A stretch of DNA of 6,796 nucleotides from JACCYQ01 sp036675565 (GTDB taxonomy: Bacteria; Bacteroidota; Bacteroidia; Chitinophagales; Chitinophagaceae): NCBI GenBank assembly GCA_036675565.1, contig JAKFER010000191.1, forward strand, positions 1-6,796, written 5' to 3'. The translations under genes and the position numbers were made by a program. The first letter of the stretch is position 1, and each line of letters starts with the position of its first letter. Under the pieces are notes generated by a model. That model ran no database searches. It was not told where the DNA came from and was given only the letters and a program-made list of their open reading frames with translations. Shown here piece after piece: positions 1-6,796 of the stretch.

Positions 1-3000
1 GAGAAGATTTTTGCTGTTATTGAACAGCAAACCAATTATACGGTAGTATATGAAGGCAGTTTGTTCAGAAATTCCCAACCCGTGAGTATTGAGGCTCATG
101 GTGAACCACTGGAAAAGTTTCTAAAATTAGTTTTGAAAAACCAGCCTTTTATTTACTCTATTGAGAATACCACCATCATCATCTCCAGGAAAAAAAATGC
201 TGGCCTTGAACATTTGGCTGTAATCGAAGCTGTCAAAAATCCTGAAATTAATGTAACGGGCCGCATAGTAAATGAGGCCGGAGATGCAGTTGTGGTTTCT
301 ATTATGGTTAAGGGTACCCGAATAGGAACATCCACCAATGAACAGGGGTTTTTCAAACTGGATGGTATTGATGAAAATGCCACGCTCATTATCAGTGGTA
401 TCTCTGTTCAAACGCGGGAATTAAAAGTAAATGGCAAAACAGACCTGGGTACAATAGTCGTAAAAACCAGGCATGAGGAGCAGGAAGTGGTGGTTGTGCA
501 AACCGGTTATCAGACCTTGCCACGCGAACGCTCTGCCGGCTCATTCGCAATTGTCAACAAGGATCTTATTGAACGACGTGTGAGTACAAGTGTGCTTCAG
601 CGATTAGAAGATTATGTGCCTGGTGTAATTTTCCAGCGTGACCTGGAGCTGCGTCCAACGGAAGAAGGTGGGTTGATTTCAATCAGAGGTATATCAACGA
701 TCCGGTCTGAAAGTCAACCCCTCATTGTAGTGGACAATTTTCCTTACGATGGTGATATAAAAAATATTAATCCAAATGATGTTCAGTCCATTACTGTACT
801 TAAAGACGCTTCTGCTGCTTCCATCTGGGGGGCCCGTGCCGGTAATGGCGTCATTGTTATAACAACCAAATCCGGCATATTTAATCAGAAATTGAAAGTT
901 ACTGCAAGTGCCAACTATACTGTTGGTGAAAAGCCCGATGCTTTTCATTACCCCCAAATGAGTATGAACGATTATGTAGATGCTATTGAAATATTTTTCA
1001 ATAACGGTTTCTTTCAGTTCCCTACAATTCGAAGTTCTACCAGGATACCTCCTTTGATGCAAACGTTGATGAATCGAAGAGATGGAATGATTTCTGATGT
1101 CGAAGCCCAGGCACAACTTAATGCGTTTAAACAAGAAGATGTTCGCCGTGAATATGAGAAATATTATTACCGCAATAATTTTAATAAGCAATATTCATTG
1201 AATTTATCCGGAGGGTCCGTCAACCACCATTATGCCTTTAACATGGGTTACGATGATAATGAGCAAAACCTGGTTGCAAATAATTACAAAAGGCTTACTC
1301 TCGAAGGCAAGAACTCCTGGAGAGCTTTCAATAACAGGTTAACAATTAATGCCGGTTTAAATCTCATTCGTACGGTAGATAATTTTGGAAATTCAGGAAC
1401 GCCGCTGACAGGTGTGATCAATACACTGGACAATGCTATTTATCCTTACACCCGATTTATTGATGATAACAACAATCATATTCCGCTGGATATGCAAAAT
1501 CGGGATTTTGTGGAAGATGCTATGAGTAAAGGATTGCTAGATTGGTATTATTATCCGGTAAAAGAAATAGGACTTTCACCTGATGTTTCAACTACCACCG
1601 ATTACCGCATCAATGCTTCTGCTGCTTATACCATCATCCCCGGATTAAAAATTGAAACATTATACCAGTATTGGGGAAATCTGATAAATGGTGAACAGCT
1701 TCAGCCGGTTAACAGTTACAATGTGCGCTCTCAGGTAAATTTGTATACACAGGTAAATCCGGACGGATCGCTCACTTATAATTTACCACTTGGTGATATC
1801 CTGAATGTGCACAATCAAAACAGTTACGCACACAACCTGCGTGGTAATCTTCTCTTTAATCGTAGTGTTTTAGAAAAGTTTGAGATTAATGCGCTTGCAG
1901 GTGCAGAGATGAGAGATCATCAAAGTACCAATCGTACCAATCGGTATTACGGTTATGATAGCCAGTTAGGACTAAGTACACCCGTTGATCACATTAACCG
2001 GTACACCAGCTATTTAACAGGATCTACCAATCTGGTTATCCCTGCCAACCAGACACACACGGGAAATGTAAACAGGTTTATATCCTATTACGCTAATGGA
2101 TCTATAACTTACGCGGATCGTTTAACACTAACCGGAAGTGCACGCCGCGATGCTTCAAATATTTTTGGTGTAGAAACCAATAACCAGGTTTCACCATTAT
2201 GGTCTGCAGGGTTAAGCTGGAATGTAAGTAAAGAATCTTTTTACCGGTCAGCTTTATTGCCATACCTGAAGCTTCGGGCTACAATAGGTTATAATGGAAA
2301 TGTAAACAATTCTATTGCTGCATTTTTAACAGCCAGGTATTATGGTGCATCAACAAATTTACAACTGGGTGGTATTAATGAAAGGTATGTGTCGATTGTT
2401 AACCCACCCAACCCTTCCTTGCGCTGGGAAAAAGTTCGCATATTTAATTTGGGATTAGACTTTGGTACACAAAACAAGCGTCTCAGCGGCAGCCTGGAAT
2501 ACTTTGGTAAGCAGGGGATAGACCTTATTGGCGGCGAAATTTTTCCGCCTTCAACAGGTGTTACATCTTTTCAGGGAAATTTTGCTAATACACGTACCCG
2601 TGGTATGGATATATTTATTCAAAGCAGAAATACAACAGGAGCCTTTACATGGAATACGGATCTTAACCTGAGTGTGGTTCATGATAAGGTTACCCGGTTT
2701 GGGCAAAAATCCAACATGGCCAGTGTACGTCTTTATGGAAATGGAAGAAGTGGTCCCAGTATTACGCCTGTAGTAGGCAGACCTTTGCATGGAATTTTTA
2801 CATACCATTGGTCAGGTCTGGATCCTTTAACCGGGGACCCTATGGGATTTGTTAACGGAGCACCCAGCGCCGATCATGCGGCCATACTTTCTTCTTATTC
2901 AGAAACTGAAGATTTGCAGTATCATGGACCTGGCCGCCCACCCGTTTTTGGAGCATTGAGAAACACGGTTTCCTGGAAAGGATTTACACTTTCAGCAAAT

Positions 3001-3429
3001 ATCAGTTTTAGATTAGGCTATTATTTCAGAAGAGAACCTTTAAGTTATAATACGCTAACCTTAGCACCTTATAGAGCAACTACAGATGATTATGCCCGCA
3101 GGTGGCAAAAACCAGGCGATGAGCAGTTTACGGATATACCTTCCTTCCGGCCTGAATTATCCAGTTCTGCATCATCCCAGCGCCAAACCTTTTACAGTTT
3201 CAATGCTTCCTTAATAGAGAAGGGAGATCATGTGCGGTTACAAGATATGATGTTAAGTTATTCCATACCCAAAAAGAAACTTTTTTCATTGGTGCTCACA
3301 GAAATCTATGTTCATGGTAATAACCTTGGCATCATTTGGAAAGCCAGTGATAAAGTAAAGGATCCGGATTTTCGAAATTATATACAACCTATTACCTCAA
3401 TTTCTTTTGGTATCAGGTGCAATTATTAA
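1..3429 (+). CDS. SusC/RagA-family TonB-linked outer-membrane transporter with STN domain (5' end outside the window)
   Basis: This is the outer-membrane beta-barrel half of a SusCD importer, which moves a bound nutrient into the periplasm using TonB-ExbBD energy. The frame is open from base 1, so the true start and signal peptide lie upstream; the TTG at 61 falls inside a domain and is not the start. There are 1142 visible codons, counted from base 1. Codons 1-62 are the end of an STN (secretin/TonB N-terminal) domain, with the phrase VYEGSLF and the strand TTIIIS. Codons ~83-155 are a carboxypeptidase-D-regulatory-like domain (NVTGRIVNEAGDAV, then STNEQGFFKL). The plug starts near codon 162, with GYQT at 169-172 and the SusC signature from LKDASAAS (from 267) to GNGVIVITTKSG (281-292). 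The rest is barrel, ending in an aromatic residue (CNY). STN-bearing SusC proteins are usually controlled by a FecR-type anti-sigma factor; that is inference here. The family call is firm and the substrate is unknown. Confidence 0.96.
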   Translation, partial: EKIFAVIEQQTNYTVVYEGSLFRNSQPVSIEAHGEPLEKFLKLVLKNQPFIYSIENTTIIISRKKNAGLEHLAVIEAVKNPEINVTGRIVNEAGDAVVVSIMVKGTRIGTSTNEQGFFKLDGIDENATLIISGISVQTRELKVNGKTDLGTIVVKTRHEEQEVVVVQTGYQTLPRERSAGSFAIVNKDLIERRVSTSVLQRLEDYVPGVIFQRDLELRPTEEGGLISIRGISTIRSESQPLIVVDNFPYDGDIKNINPNDVQSITVLKDASAASIWGARAGNGVIVITTKSGIFNQKLKVTASANYTVGEKPDAFHYPQMSMNDYVDAIEIFFNNGFFQFPTIRSSTRIPPLMQTLMNRRDGMISDVEAQAQLNAFKQEDVRREYEKYYYRNNFNKQYSLNLSGGSVNHHYAFNMGYDDNEQNLVANNYKRLTLEGKNSWRAFNNRLTINAGLNLIRTVDNFGNSGTPLTGVINTLDNAIYPYTRFIDDNNNHIPLDMQNRDFVEDAMSKGLLDWYYYPVKEIGLSPDVSTTTDYRINASAAYTIIPGLKIETLYQYWGNLINGEQLQPVNSYNVRSQVNLYTQVNPDGSLTYNLPLGDILNVHNQNSYAHNLRGNLLFNRSVLEKFEINALAGAEMRDHQSTNRTNRYYGYDSQLGLSTPVDHINRYTSYLTGSTNLVIPANQTHTGNVNRFISYYANGSITYADRLTLTGSARRDASNIFGVETNNQVSPLWSAGLSWNVSKESFYRSALLPYLKLRATIGYNGNVNNSIAAFLTARYYGASTNLQLGGINERYVSIVNPPNPSLRWEKVRIFNLGLDFGTQNKRLSGSLEYFGKQGIDLIGGEIFPPSTGVTSFQGNFANTRTRGMDIFIQSRNTTGAFTWNTDLNLSVVHDKVTRFGQKSNMASVRLYGNGRSGPSITPVVGRPLHGIFTYHWSGLDPLTGDPMGFVNGAPSADHAAILSSYSETEDLQYHGPGRPPVFGALRNTVSWKGFTLSANISFRLGYYFRREPLSYNTLTLAPYRATTDDYARRWQKPGDEQFTDIPSFRPELSSSASSQRQTFYSFNASLIEKGDHVRLQDMMLSYSIPKKKLFSLVLTEIYVHGNNLGIIWKASDKVKDPDFRNYIQPITSISFGIRCNY

Positions 3430-3447
3430 TGCTAATCTAATTTTATA

Positions 3448-4827
3448 ATGATGTTTACTCATAAAAAATATTTTACAGTCTTCTTACTTTTTGCAATCAC
3501 TTTATTCTCTGCATGCGAAAAGGATTTTCTGGATGTTAAACCCAGCTTAAGCCTGGTTGTGCCTTCTACTTTGAGTGATATTGAGGGTATGCTCGATAAT
3601 GTTAGTGAACTAAATTATTCAGCCTTAAATATCGTTAGTGTACTGGATGATAATTTGTTTGTACCAGACAATGTATATACCAGTCAGCCTGATTACATAC
3701 AGGCCGCTTATGTGTGGGATGATGACCCGGATTTTCTGAAAAATGATTGGAATGGTGGATATAGTACTGTATTTATTGCCAATAATGCACTAGCACTGCT
3801 GAATGAAACGAAACCCGCATCAGACCTGGATTTTAATAAGCAGGATGAACTCCGCGGCAAGGCCATTTTTTTCCGTGCTTTTGGTTTTTGGGAACTGCTC
3901 CAACTCTATGCACCGGTATATGAGCCCAATACCGCAGCACAAAAATTGGGCATCATACTAAAAACCTCCAATGATGTACAGCAGTGGTTAGGAAGATCAA
4001 ATCTCCAGGATTCTTATGCCCGGGTACTGGAAGATTTGCATAAGGCTTTAACACTCCTGCCAGATCAATCAGCCTACAAAACAAGGCCCGATAAAACTGC
4101 CGGCTATGGTTTGCTGGCCAGGGTATATCTCTCTATGAGTGACTATGAAAATGCTGGCAAGTACGCGGATTCAGCTTTGCAACAGTATGCCGTTTTATTA
4201 AATTATAATGATCTGTCTAAACCAACTGCCAACTTTAATCCCTTTTTGCAGTTTCATGATGAAGTTGTTTTTCATCACACTGCAAACAGTTATTCAATAG
4301 CTACTACCAGTTCTTCCAGCGGGTTTATAGATACTGCTTTAATGCAATCTTATGCCGATAATGATTTAAGAAAACAATTGTTCTTTCAGCAGTTTGGTAA
4401 CTATTATAAATTAACAGGCAGGTACGCTGGCGGTAGCAGGGGTTTATCGGGTATTGGTACAGACGAACTCTATCTGACCCGTGCAGAATGTTTAGCCCGC
4501 CAGGATCGTGTAGAGGCTGCCATGGCCGATTTGAATACATTAATGATTACCCGGTGGAAAACCGGCACTTTTGTTCCTTTCACAGCCAGTACGCAAGAAG
4601 AAGCTTTGCAGATTATCCTGCAGGAAAGAAGAAAGCAATTACTAGGCAGAAATTTAAGATGGACCGATTTGCGCAGGCTAAACCTCGATCCCCGTTTTGC
4701 AGTAACGTTAACAAGGAATGTTAAGGGTCAGGTATATACATTGCCTCCTAATGATCCCAGATACACTATGTATATTCCAAGTGCTGAAGTTTTAGTTAAT
4801 CAATTGGTGGAACAGAACCAGCGGTAA
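3448..4827 (+). CDS. SusD/RagB-family outer-membrane nutrient-binding lipoprotein
   Basis: This is the surface lipoprotein that caps the SusC channel and helps capture substrate. The 459-residue product begins with a lipoprotein signal peptide: a KK pair at residues 6-7, a hydrophobic stretch at 9-20, and the lipobox FSAC with the acylated cysteine at residue 23. CEKDFLDVKP follows, which is typical of mature SusD N-termini. The middle is TPR-like helical (residues ~100-240, including KAIFFRAFGFWELLQLY and YGLLARVYLSMSDYENA). The C-terminal part has the conserved ELYLTRAECLAR (340-351) and ERRKQLLGRNLRWTDLRR (393-410). The length is at the short end for SusD. Translation starts at one of two consecutive ATGs (3448 or 3451). 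The 18-base gap after the SusC stop is AT-rich with no Shine-Dalgarno, as is usual in Bacteroidota, and shows no promoter, so the two genes are read as one operon. Substrate unknown. Confidence 0.96.
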   Translation: MMFTHKKYFTVFLLFAITLFSACEKDFLDVKPSLSLVVPSTLSDIEGMLDNVSELNYSALNIVSVLDDNLFVPDNVYTSQPDYIQAAYVWDDDPDFLKNDWNGGYSTVFIANNALALLNETKPASDLDFNKQDELRGKAIFFRAFGFWELLQLYAPVYEPNTAAQKLGIILKTSNDVQQWLGRSNLQDSYARVLEDLHKALTLLPDQSAYKTRPDKTAGYGLLARVYLSMSDYENAGKYADSALQQYAVLLNYNDLSKPTANFNPFLQFHDEVVFHHTANSYSIATTSSSSGFIDTALMQSYADNDLRKQLFFQQFGNYYKLTGRYAGGSRGLSGIGTDELYLTRAECLARQDRVEAAMADLNTLMITRWKTGTFVPFTASTQEEALQIILQERRKQLLGRNLRWTDLRRLNLDPRFAVTLTRNVKGQVYTLPPNDPRYTMYIPSAEVLVNQLVEQNQR

Positions 4828-4841
4828 GTAACAAACGCAGG

Positions 4842-4902
4842 AAAAACGTCCCGTCTTTTCAGTGCCTTAATCAATGGTTAGCTGTTGGATGAGGGCGTTT
4901 TT
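4842..4902 (+). terminator. Possible bidirectional terminator after the SusCD operon
   Basis: Fifteen bases after the SusD stop, AAAAACGTCCC (4842-4852) can pair with GGGCGTTTTT (4893-4902), with one bulged base. The A-run before and the T-run after the GC core would suit termination on either strand. The loop is long (about 40 bases) and its inner pairing is weak, so the hairpin is not a textbook one. The position right after a long operon is the main support. Confidence 0.35.
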
Positions 4903-5045
4903 ATATACACATCGTGGTTGGTAACAGGATGAAATTTTATAAAGTCAATAGCAGGTTTATTTCCAATGATCAAGCAAAAGGGATGAGGACAGCCGGAGGG
5001 CAATGTTATTATAGCAAAGAAGTTTTGTTGTGTAACAGTTACCAT
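4878..5045 (-). CDS. Doubtful small hypothetical ORF, 55 residues
   Basis: On the minus strand an ATG at 5045-5043 opens a 55-residue frame that stops at 4880-4878. Its later part reads rather like protein (for example CLIIGNKPAIDFIKFHPV, then NHDVYIK) and it ends SSNS. The frame stays open upstream of the ATG to a stop 14 codons earlier. I do not recognise a family. Against it: it is short, it lies in AT-rich DNA, it covers the right arm of the possible terminator, and no clear promoter precedes it. It may be chance or the end of a decayed gene. Confidence 0.2.
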   Translation of the reverse strand: MVTVTQQNFFAIITLPSGCPHPFCLIIGNKPAIDFIKFHPVTNHDVYIKTPSSNS

Positions 5046-5169
5046 TATTCGAAAATTTAGTGCTGTAATAAATTGACTTTTTTAAGCGTTCAACTTTTAA
5101 ACACATCCATTTTTTTCCCTCGTTTTAGATCCCGATCACACTGCAATACATGAAGAATTACTCTATATT

Positions 5170-5329
5170 TTATTCGGGGGCTTCTTTGATCTGATCTTTT
5201 TTCATCCCATAATTAAAATCATCAAAACGGGGAGTAATGTTTTGGGGAACTATGCTTAAATGCAATGGGAGATCTTCATCAGCTTGTATTAAATCGTTTT
5301 GAAGAAAAACATATGATTAGAAATTTCAT
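5170..5329 (-). pseudogene. Disrupted small ORF (about 52 residues if one T of a T5 run is removed)
   Basis: On the minus strand a 48-codon open frame ending at the stop 5172-5170 has protein-like composition, with phrases such as NDLIQADEDLPLHLSIV and NITPRFDDFNYGMKKDQ. It has no ATG at its beginning. In the neighbouring frame an ATG at 5329-5327 starts MKFLIICF and then runs out of frame. Removing one T from the T5 run (A5 at 5305-5309 on the + strand) joins the two into a continuous frame of 52 residues. The break could be a real frameshift, a sequencing error in a homopolymer, or coincidence. I recognise no family, and it may be a leftover C-terminal piece of a larger lost gene. Confidence 0.3.
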
Positions 5330-5445
5330 GTAAGTAATAACATAATGAAAATACACAGAGGAAAAGTTAGTAAATACTTTTACCGGAGTTGTACGGCAGA
5401 AGGATTGTTAACCTTTCAGCAGCATCAACCTGCCAATTCAAAAAA

Positions 5446-5475
5446 TGTCCAGTTATTTATATAATAAACTGGACA
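5446..5475. repeat. Inverted repeat, probable operator of the AbiE-like operon
   Basis: TGTCCAGTTATT (5446-5457) is the reverse complement of AATAAACTGGACA (5463-5475) apart from one extra base, with the 5-base centre TATAT. It sits 31 bases before the chosen antitoxin start and ends 7 bases before a -7-like promoter element, about where a repressor would block RNA polymerase. AbiEi antitoxins of the AbiE family are known to bind inverted repeats before their own genes and repress them. That this repeat does the same is inference. It lacks a T-run after the stem, so it does not look like a terminator. Confidence 0.65.
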
Positions 5476-5482
5476 AATGTTC

Positions 5483-5490
5483 TATCTTAG
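5483..5490 (+). promoter_or_regulatory. Likely -7 promoter element for the AbiE-like operon
   Basis: TATCTTAG matches the Bacteroidota -7 consensus TAnnTTTG at all fixed positions but one (A for T). Transcription would begin a few bases downstream, leaving a leader of roughly ten bases before the ATG at 5507. No convincing -33 TTG box is visible at the expected spacing, since that place is taken by the inverted repeat. Confidence 0.45.
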
Positions 5491-5506
5491 CACCATCATA
5501 AGCAGC

Positions 5507-6232
5507 ATGAAAACAGCGGAATACATAGCATTTACCATCGATCGGCTTCCGAAAGGTTATGTATTCACCTATGCCGACTTTACTACCGAGGTGAAACAGA
5601 AAGAAGCCGTCATAAAAGCGTTGAACCGTATGGTGACATCGGGCAAAATTGCCAAACTATCCAAAGGAAAATACTACAAACCAGAAAATACGCCCTTTGG
5701 CAAACTTCAACCCAGCCAGTCACAAATAGTAAAAGACTTATTGGAAGAGAATGGAAAAATAACAGGATATCTTACAGGTTACAGCATATACAATCAATTA
5801 GGTTTAACCACCCAGGTAAGCAATACCATACAAATCGGTAAAAATCAAATCCGCCCAAATTTTAAAAGGGAACGTTATACTATTTCATTTGTAAAACAAA
5901 AAAATACTGTCACCAAGGAGAACATTCCCTTGCTACAAATCCTGGATGCTATACGCTACATCAAAAAAATACCTGATGCAGATATAGAAGCATCCTGCAA
6001 ACGGTTATTAGCTATACTCAAAAAACTTTCTGAAAAAGAAATCAATTCATTGGCGCGTTTAGCTTTAAAATATCCACCGGCTACAAGAGCATTAGCAGGT
6101 GCCTTATTAGCGCAATTAAAACAAAACAGGGTAGCAGAACTGCTACTAAAATCATTGAACCCAATTACCCAATATAAACTGGAAGGTGCCGCGAAAGTAT
6201 TATCGAATACTGAAAAATGGAATATCGTATGA
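5507..6232 (+). CDS. AbiEi-like type IV antitoxin / transcriptional repressor (DUF6088-type)
   Basis: Probable antitoxin of an AbiE-type system, acting in the cytoplasm both to offset the nucleotidyltransferase toxin encoded next and to repress the operon. The 241-residue product opens with a winged-helix domain of AbiEi type: IAFTIDRLPKGYVFTYADF (7-25), AVIKALNRMVTSGKIAKLSKG (34-54) and YYKPENTPFGKLQPS (56-70). The AbiEi-like core follows with GYLTGYSIYNQLGLTTQV (87-104). A helical tail (about 160-241) is rich in Leu, Ala and Lys. An upstream in-frame ATG at 5477 would add 10 residues (MFYLSTIISS), but it lies before the likely -7 element, and homology to the family begins at MKTAEYIAF, so 5507 is preferred. 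The stop overlaps the next start as ATGA, implying translational coupling. Family recognition is by motif memory. The antitoxin role rests on the partner gene and on the known AbiE system. Confidence 0.85.
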   Translation: MKTAEYIAFTIDRLPKGYVFTYADFTTEVKQKEAVIKALNRMVTSGKIAKLSKGKYYKPENTPFGKLQPSQSQIVKDLLEENGKITGYLTGYSIYNQLGLTTQVSNTIQIGKNQIRPNFKRERYTISFVKQKNTVTKENIPLLQILDAIRYIKKIPDADIEASCKRLLAILKKLSEKEINSLARLALKYPPATRALAGALLAQLKQNRVAELLLKSLNPITQYKLEGAAKVLSNTEKWNIV

Positions 6233-6796
6233 AGCTGCACGAAAATAAAACCTTATTCAGACAAGCGGTTCAGTTCACTGCGGACCAGATGAAAATACCT
6301 GCCATCTATATAGAAAAGGATTATTGGGTTACTTATGCCTTGTTTACGATTTTCAATAATGAAATTGGCAAAGACACCGTATTTAAAGGTGGAACAGCAT
6401 TATCGAAATGTTATAAAATGATAGAGCGATTTTCAGAGGATATAGATCTTGTGGTATTAAGACGTGAAGGCGAATCAAACAATCAGCTTACTAATAAAAT
6501 AAAGAAAATAAGCAGGGTTGTTTCAGATGCGCTGCCAGAAGCAGAAATAGCAGGACTAACTCAAAAAATGGGGATGAACCGCAAAACGGCTCATAGTTAT
6601 ACAAAAGAATTTCTGGGAAGTTATGGACAGGTAAGAGACGTGATTGTTGTTGAAGCTACATGGCTTGGCTATTTTGAACCCTATACGACAACCACAATTA
6701 GTTCATTTGTTGGCAGCATGATGCTTAATAATGGACAACACGATATAGCAGATACAAATGGATTGCTTCCATTTGAACAAATTAGTGACGAGTTTC
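6229..6796 (+). CDS. abiEii: AbiEii/AbiGii-family nucleotidyltransferase toxin (3' end outside the window)
   Basis: Toxin half of the module: a DNA-polymerase-beta-type nucleotidyltransferase of the AbiEii (DUF1814) family. AbiEii-type enzymes are GTP-binding nucleotidyltransferases, and relatives such as mycobacterial MenT3 block tRNA charging by adding nucleotides to the 3' end; the target here is not known. The 189 visible codons include the family motif IEKDYWVTYAL (28-38), nucleotide-binding motif FKGGTALSKCY (52-62), and the metal-binding pair in FSEDIDLVV (68-76, Asp71 and Asp73). A strand VIVVEATWLGYFEPY follows. All N-terminal catalytic motifs look intact, so the toxin is probably active if its C-terminal part is complete; the later motifs lie beyond the right edge. 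The start ATG at 6229 overlaps the antitoxin stop (ATGA), an arrangement usual for AbiE operons. There is no separate promoter. Confidence 0.9.
   Translation, partial: MKLHENKTLFRQAVQFTADQMKIPAIYIEKDYWVTYALFTIFNNEIGKDTVFKGGTALSKCYKMIERFSEDIDLVVLRREGESNNQLTNKIKKISRVVSDALPEAEIAGLTQKMGMNRKTAHSYTKEFLGSYGQVRDVIVVEATWLGYFEPYTTTTISSFVGSMMLNNGQHDIADTNGLLPFEQISDEF

Larger units (their letters stand above)
4828..5445. other. Long AT-rich intergenic region between the SusCD operon and the AbiE-like module
   Basis: About 620 bases without a confident gene. It contains the possible terminator at 4842-4902, a 55-codon minus-strand ORF (4878-5045) and a disrupted minus-strand small ORF (5170-5329). No tRNA, CRISPR repeat, IS end, long direct repeat or recognisable riboswitch was seen by eye. 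The two minus-strand traces suggest a decayed or poorly annotated stretch at the boundary between a metabolic operon and an accessory defence-type module. Confidence 0.6.

Noticed and set aside
61..63. TTG as the start of the SusC gene
   Set aside because: The same frame is open to base 1 and codons 1-20 (EKIFAVIEQQTNYTVVYEGS) continue the STN domain, so the gene begins outside the window.
127..1191. Open frames on the minus strand inside the SusC gene (127-411, 153-389, 694-1191)
   Set aside because: They lie wholly antisense to a gene with clear domains, have odd composition, and show no recognisable motif.
2551..2808. Minus-strand open frame inside the SusC barrel region
   Set aside because: It is antisense to an unambiguous coding region and rich in Cys, Thr and Ser without any domain.
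4325..4724. Open frames at 4325-4540 (minus) and 4488-4724 (plus, other frame) inside the SusD gene
   Set aside because: They overlap the conserved C-terminal SusD motifs, and their translations look like out-of-frame sequence.
5345..5464. A 39-codon plus-strand ORF (MKIHRGKVSKYF...) upstream of the antitoxin
   Set aside because: It runs into the inverted repeat, ends within its centre, has no family resemblance, and is short enough to arise by chance.
5446..5475. Inverted repeat read as a terminator or IS end
   Set aside because: There is no T-run after the stem, no second copy elsewhere in the window, and it lies at a promoter, so an operator fits better.
5956..6240. Minus-strand open frame antisense to the antitoxin C-terminus
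   Set aside because: It mirrors the coding frame of a well-supported gene that is coupled to the toxin, and it has no motif of its own.

Overview
The window looks like a chromosomal segment from a member of the Bacteroidota, most plausibly a Chitinophagaceae/Sphingobacteriia-type organism. The evidence is a SusC/SusD outer-membrane uptake pair (a hallmark of the phylum), AT-rich start regions without a Shine-Dalgarno sequence, and a match to the Bacteroidota -7 promoter element (TAnnTTTG) before the third gene. The assignment below phylum level is an impression, not a demonstration.

Region 1 (1-4827) is a two-gene operon on the + strand. The first gene is a SusC/RagA-type TonB-dependent outer-membrane transporter. 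It is open from base 1, so its start lies upstream of the window, and it carries the end of an N-terminal STN signalling domain. The second gene, 18 bases downstream, is the partner SusD/RagB lipoprotein with a clear lipobox. Together they should form a lidded outer-membrane importer. The STN domain suggests control by a cell-surface anti-sigma/ECF sigma pair, which would lie outside the window. No degradative enzyme or periplasmic partner follows, so the substrate cannot be told.

Region 2 (4828-5445) has no confident gene. It holds an imperfect hairpin just after susD that could act as a bidirectional terminator, a 55-codon minus-strand ORF of doubtful reality, and a minus-strand stretch that reads like a small protein broken by one extra T in a T5 run. 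It is the most decayed-looking part of the window.

Region 3 (5446-6796) is a toxin-antitoxin / abortive-infection module of the AbiE type. A strong inverted repeat with an adjacent -7-like promoter element precedes an AbiEi-like (DUF6088-type) winged-helix antitoxin/repressor gene. Its stop codon overlaps (ATGA) the start of an AbiEii-type nucleotidyltransferase toxin gene, which runs off the right edge. The natural reading is an autoregulated operon: the antitoxin binds the inverted repeat and represses both genes. The family is known. The best leads for something less described are the operator architecture and the disrupted small ORF beside it.
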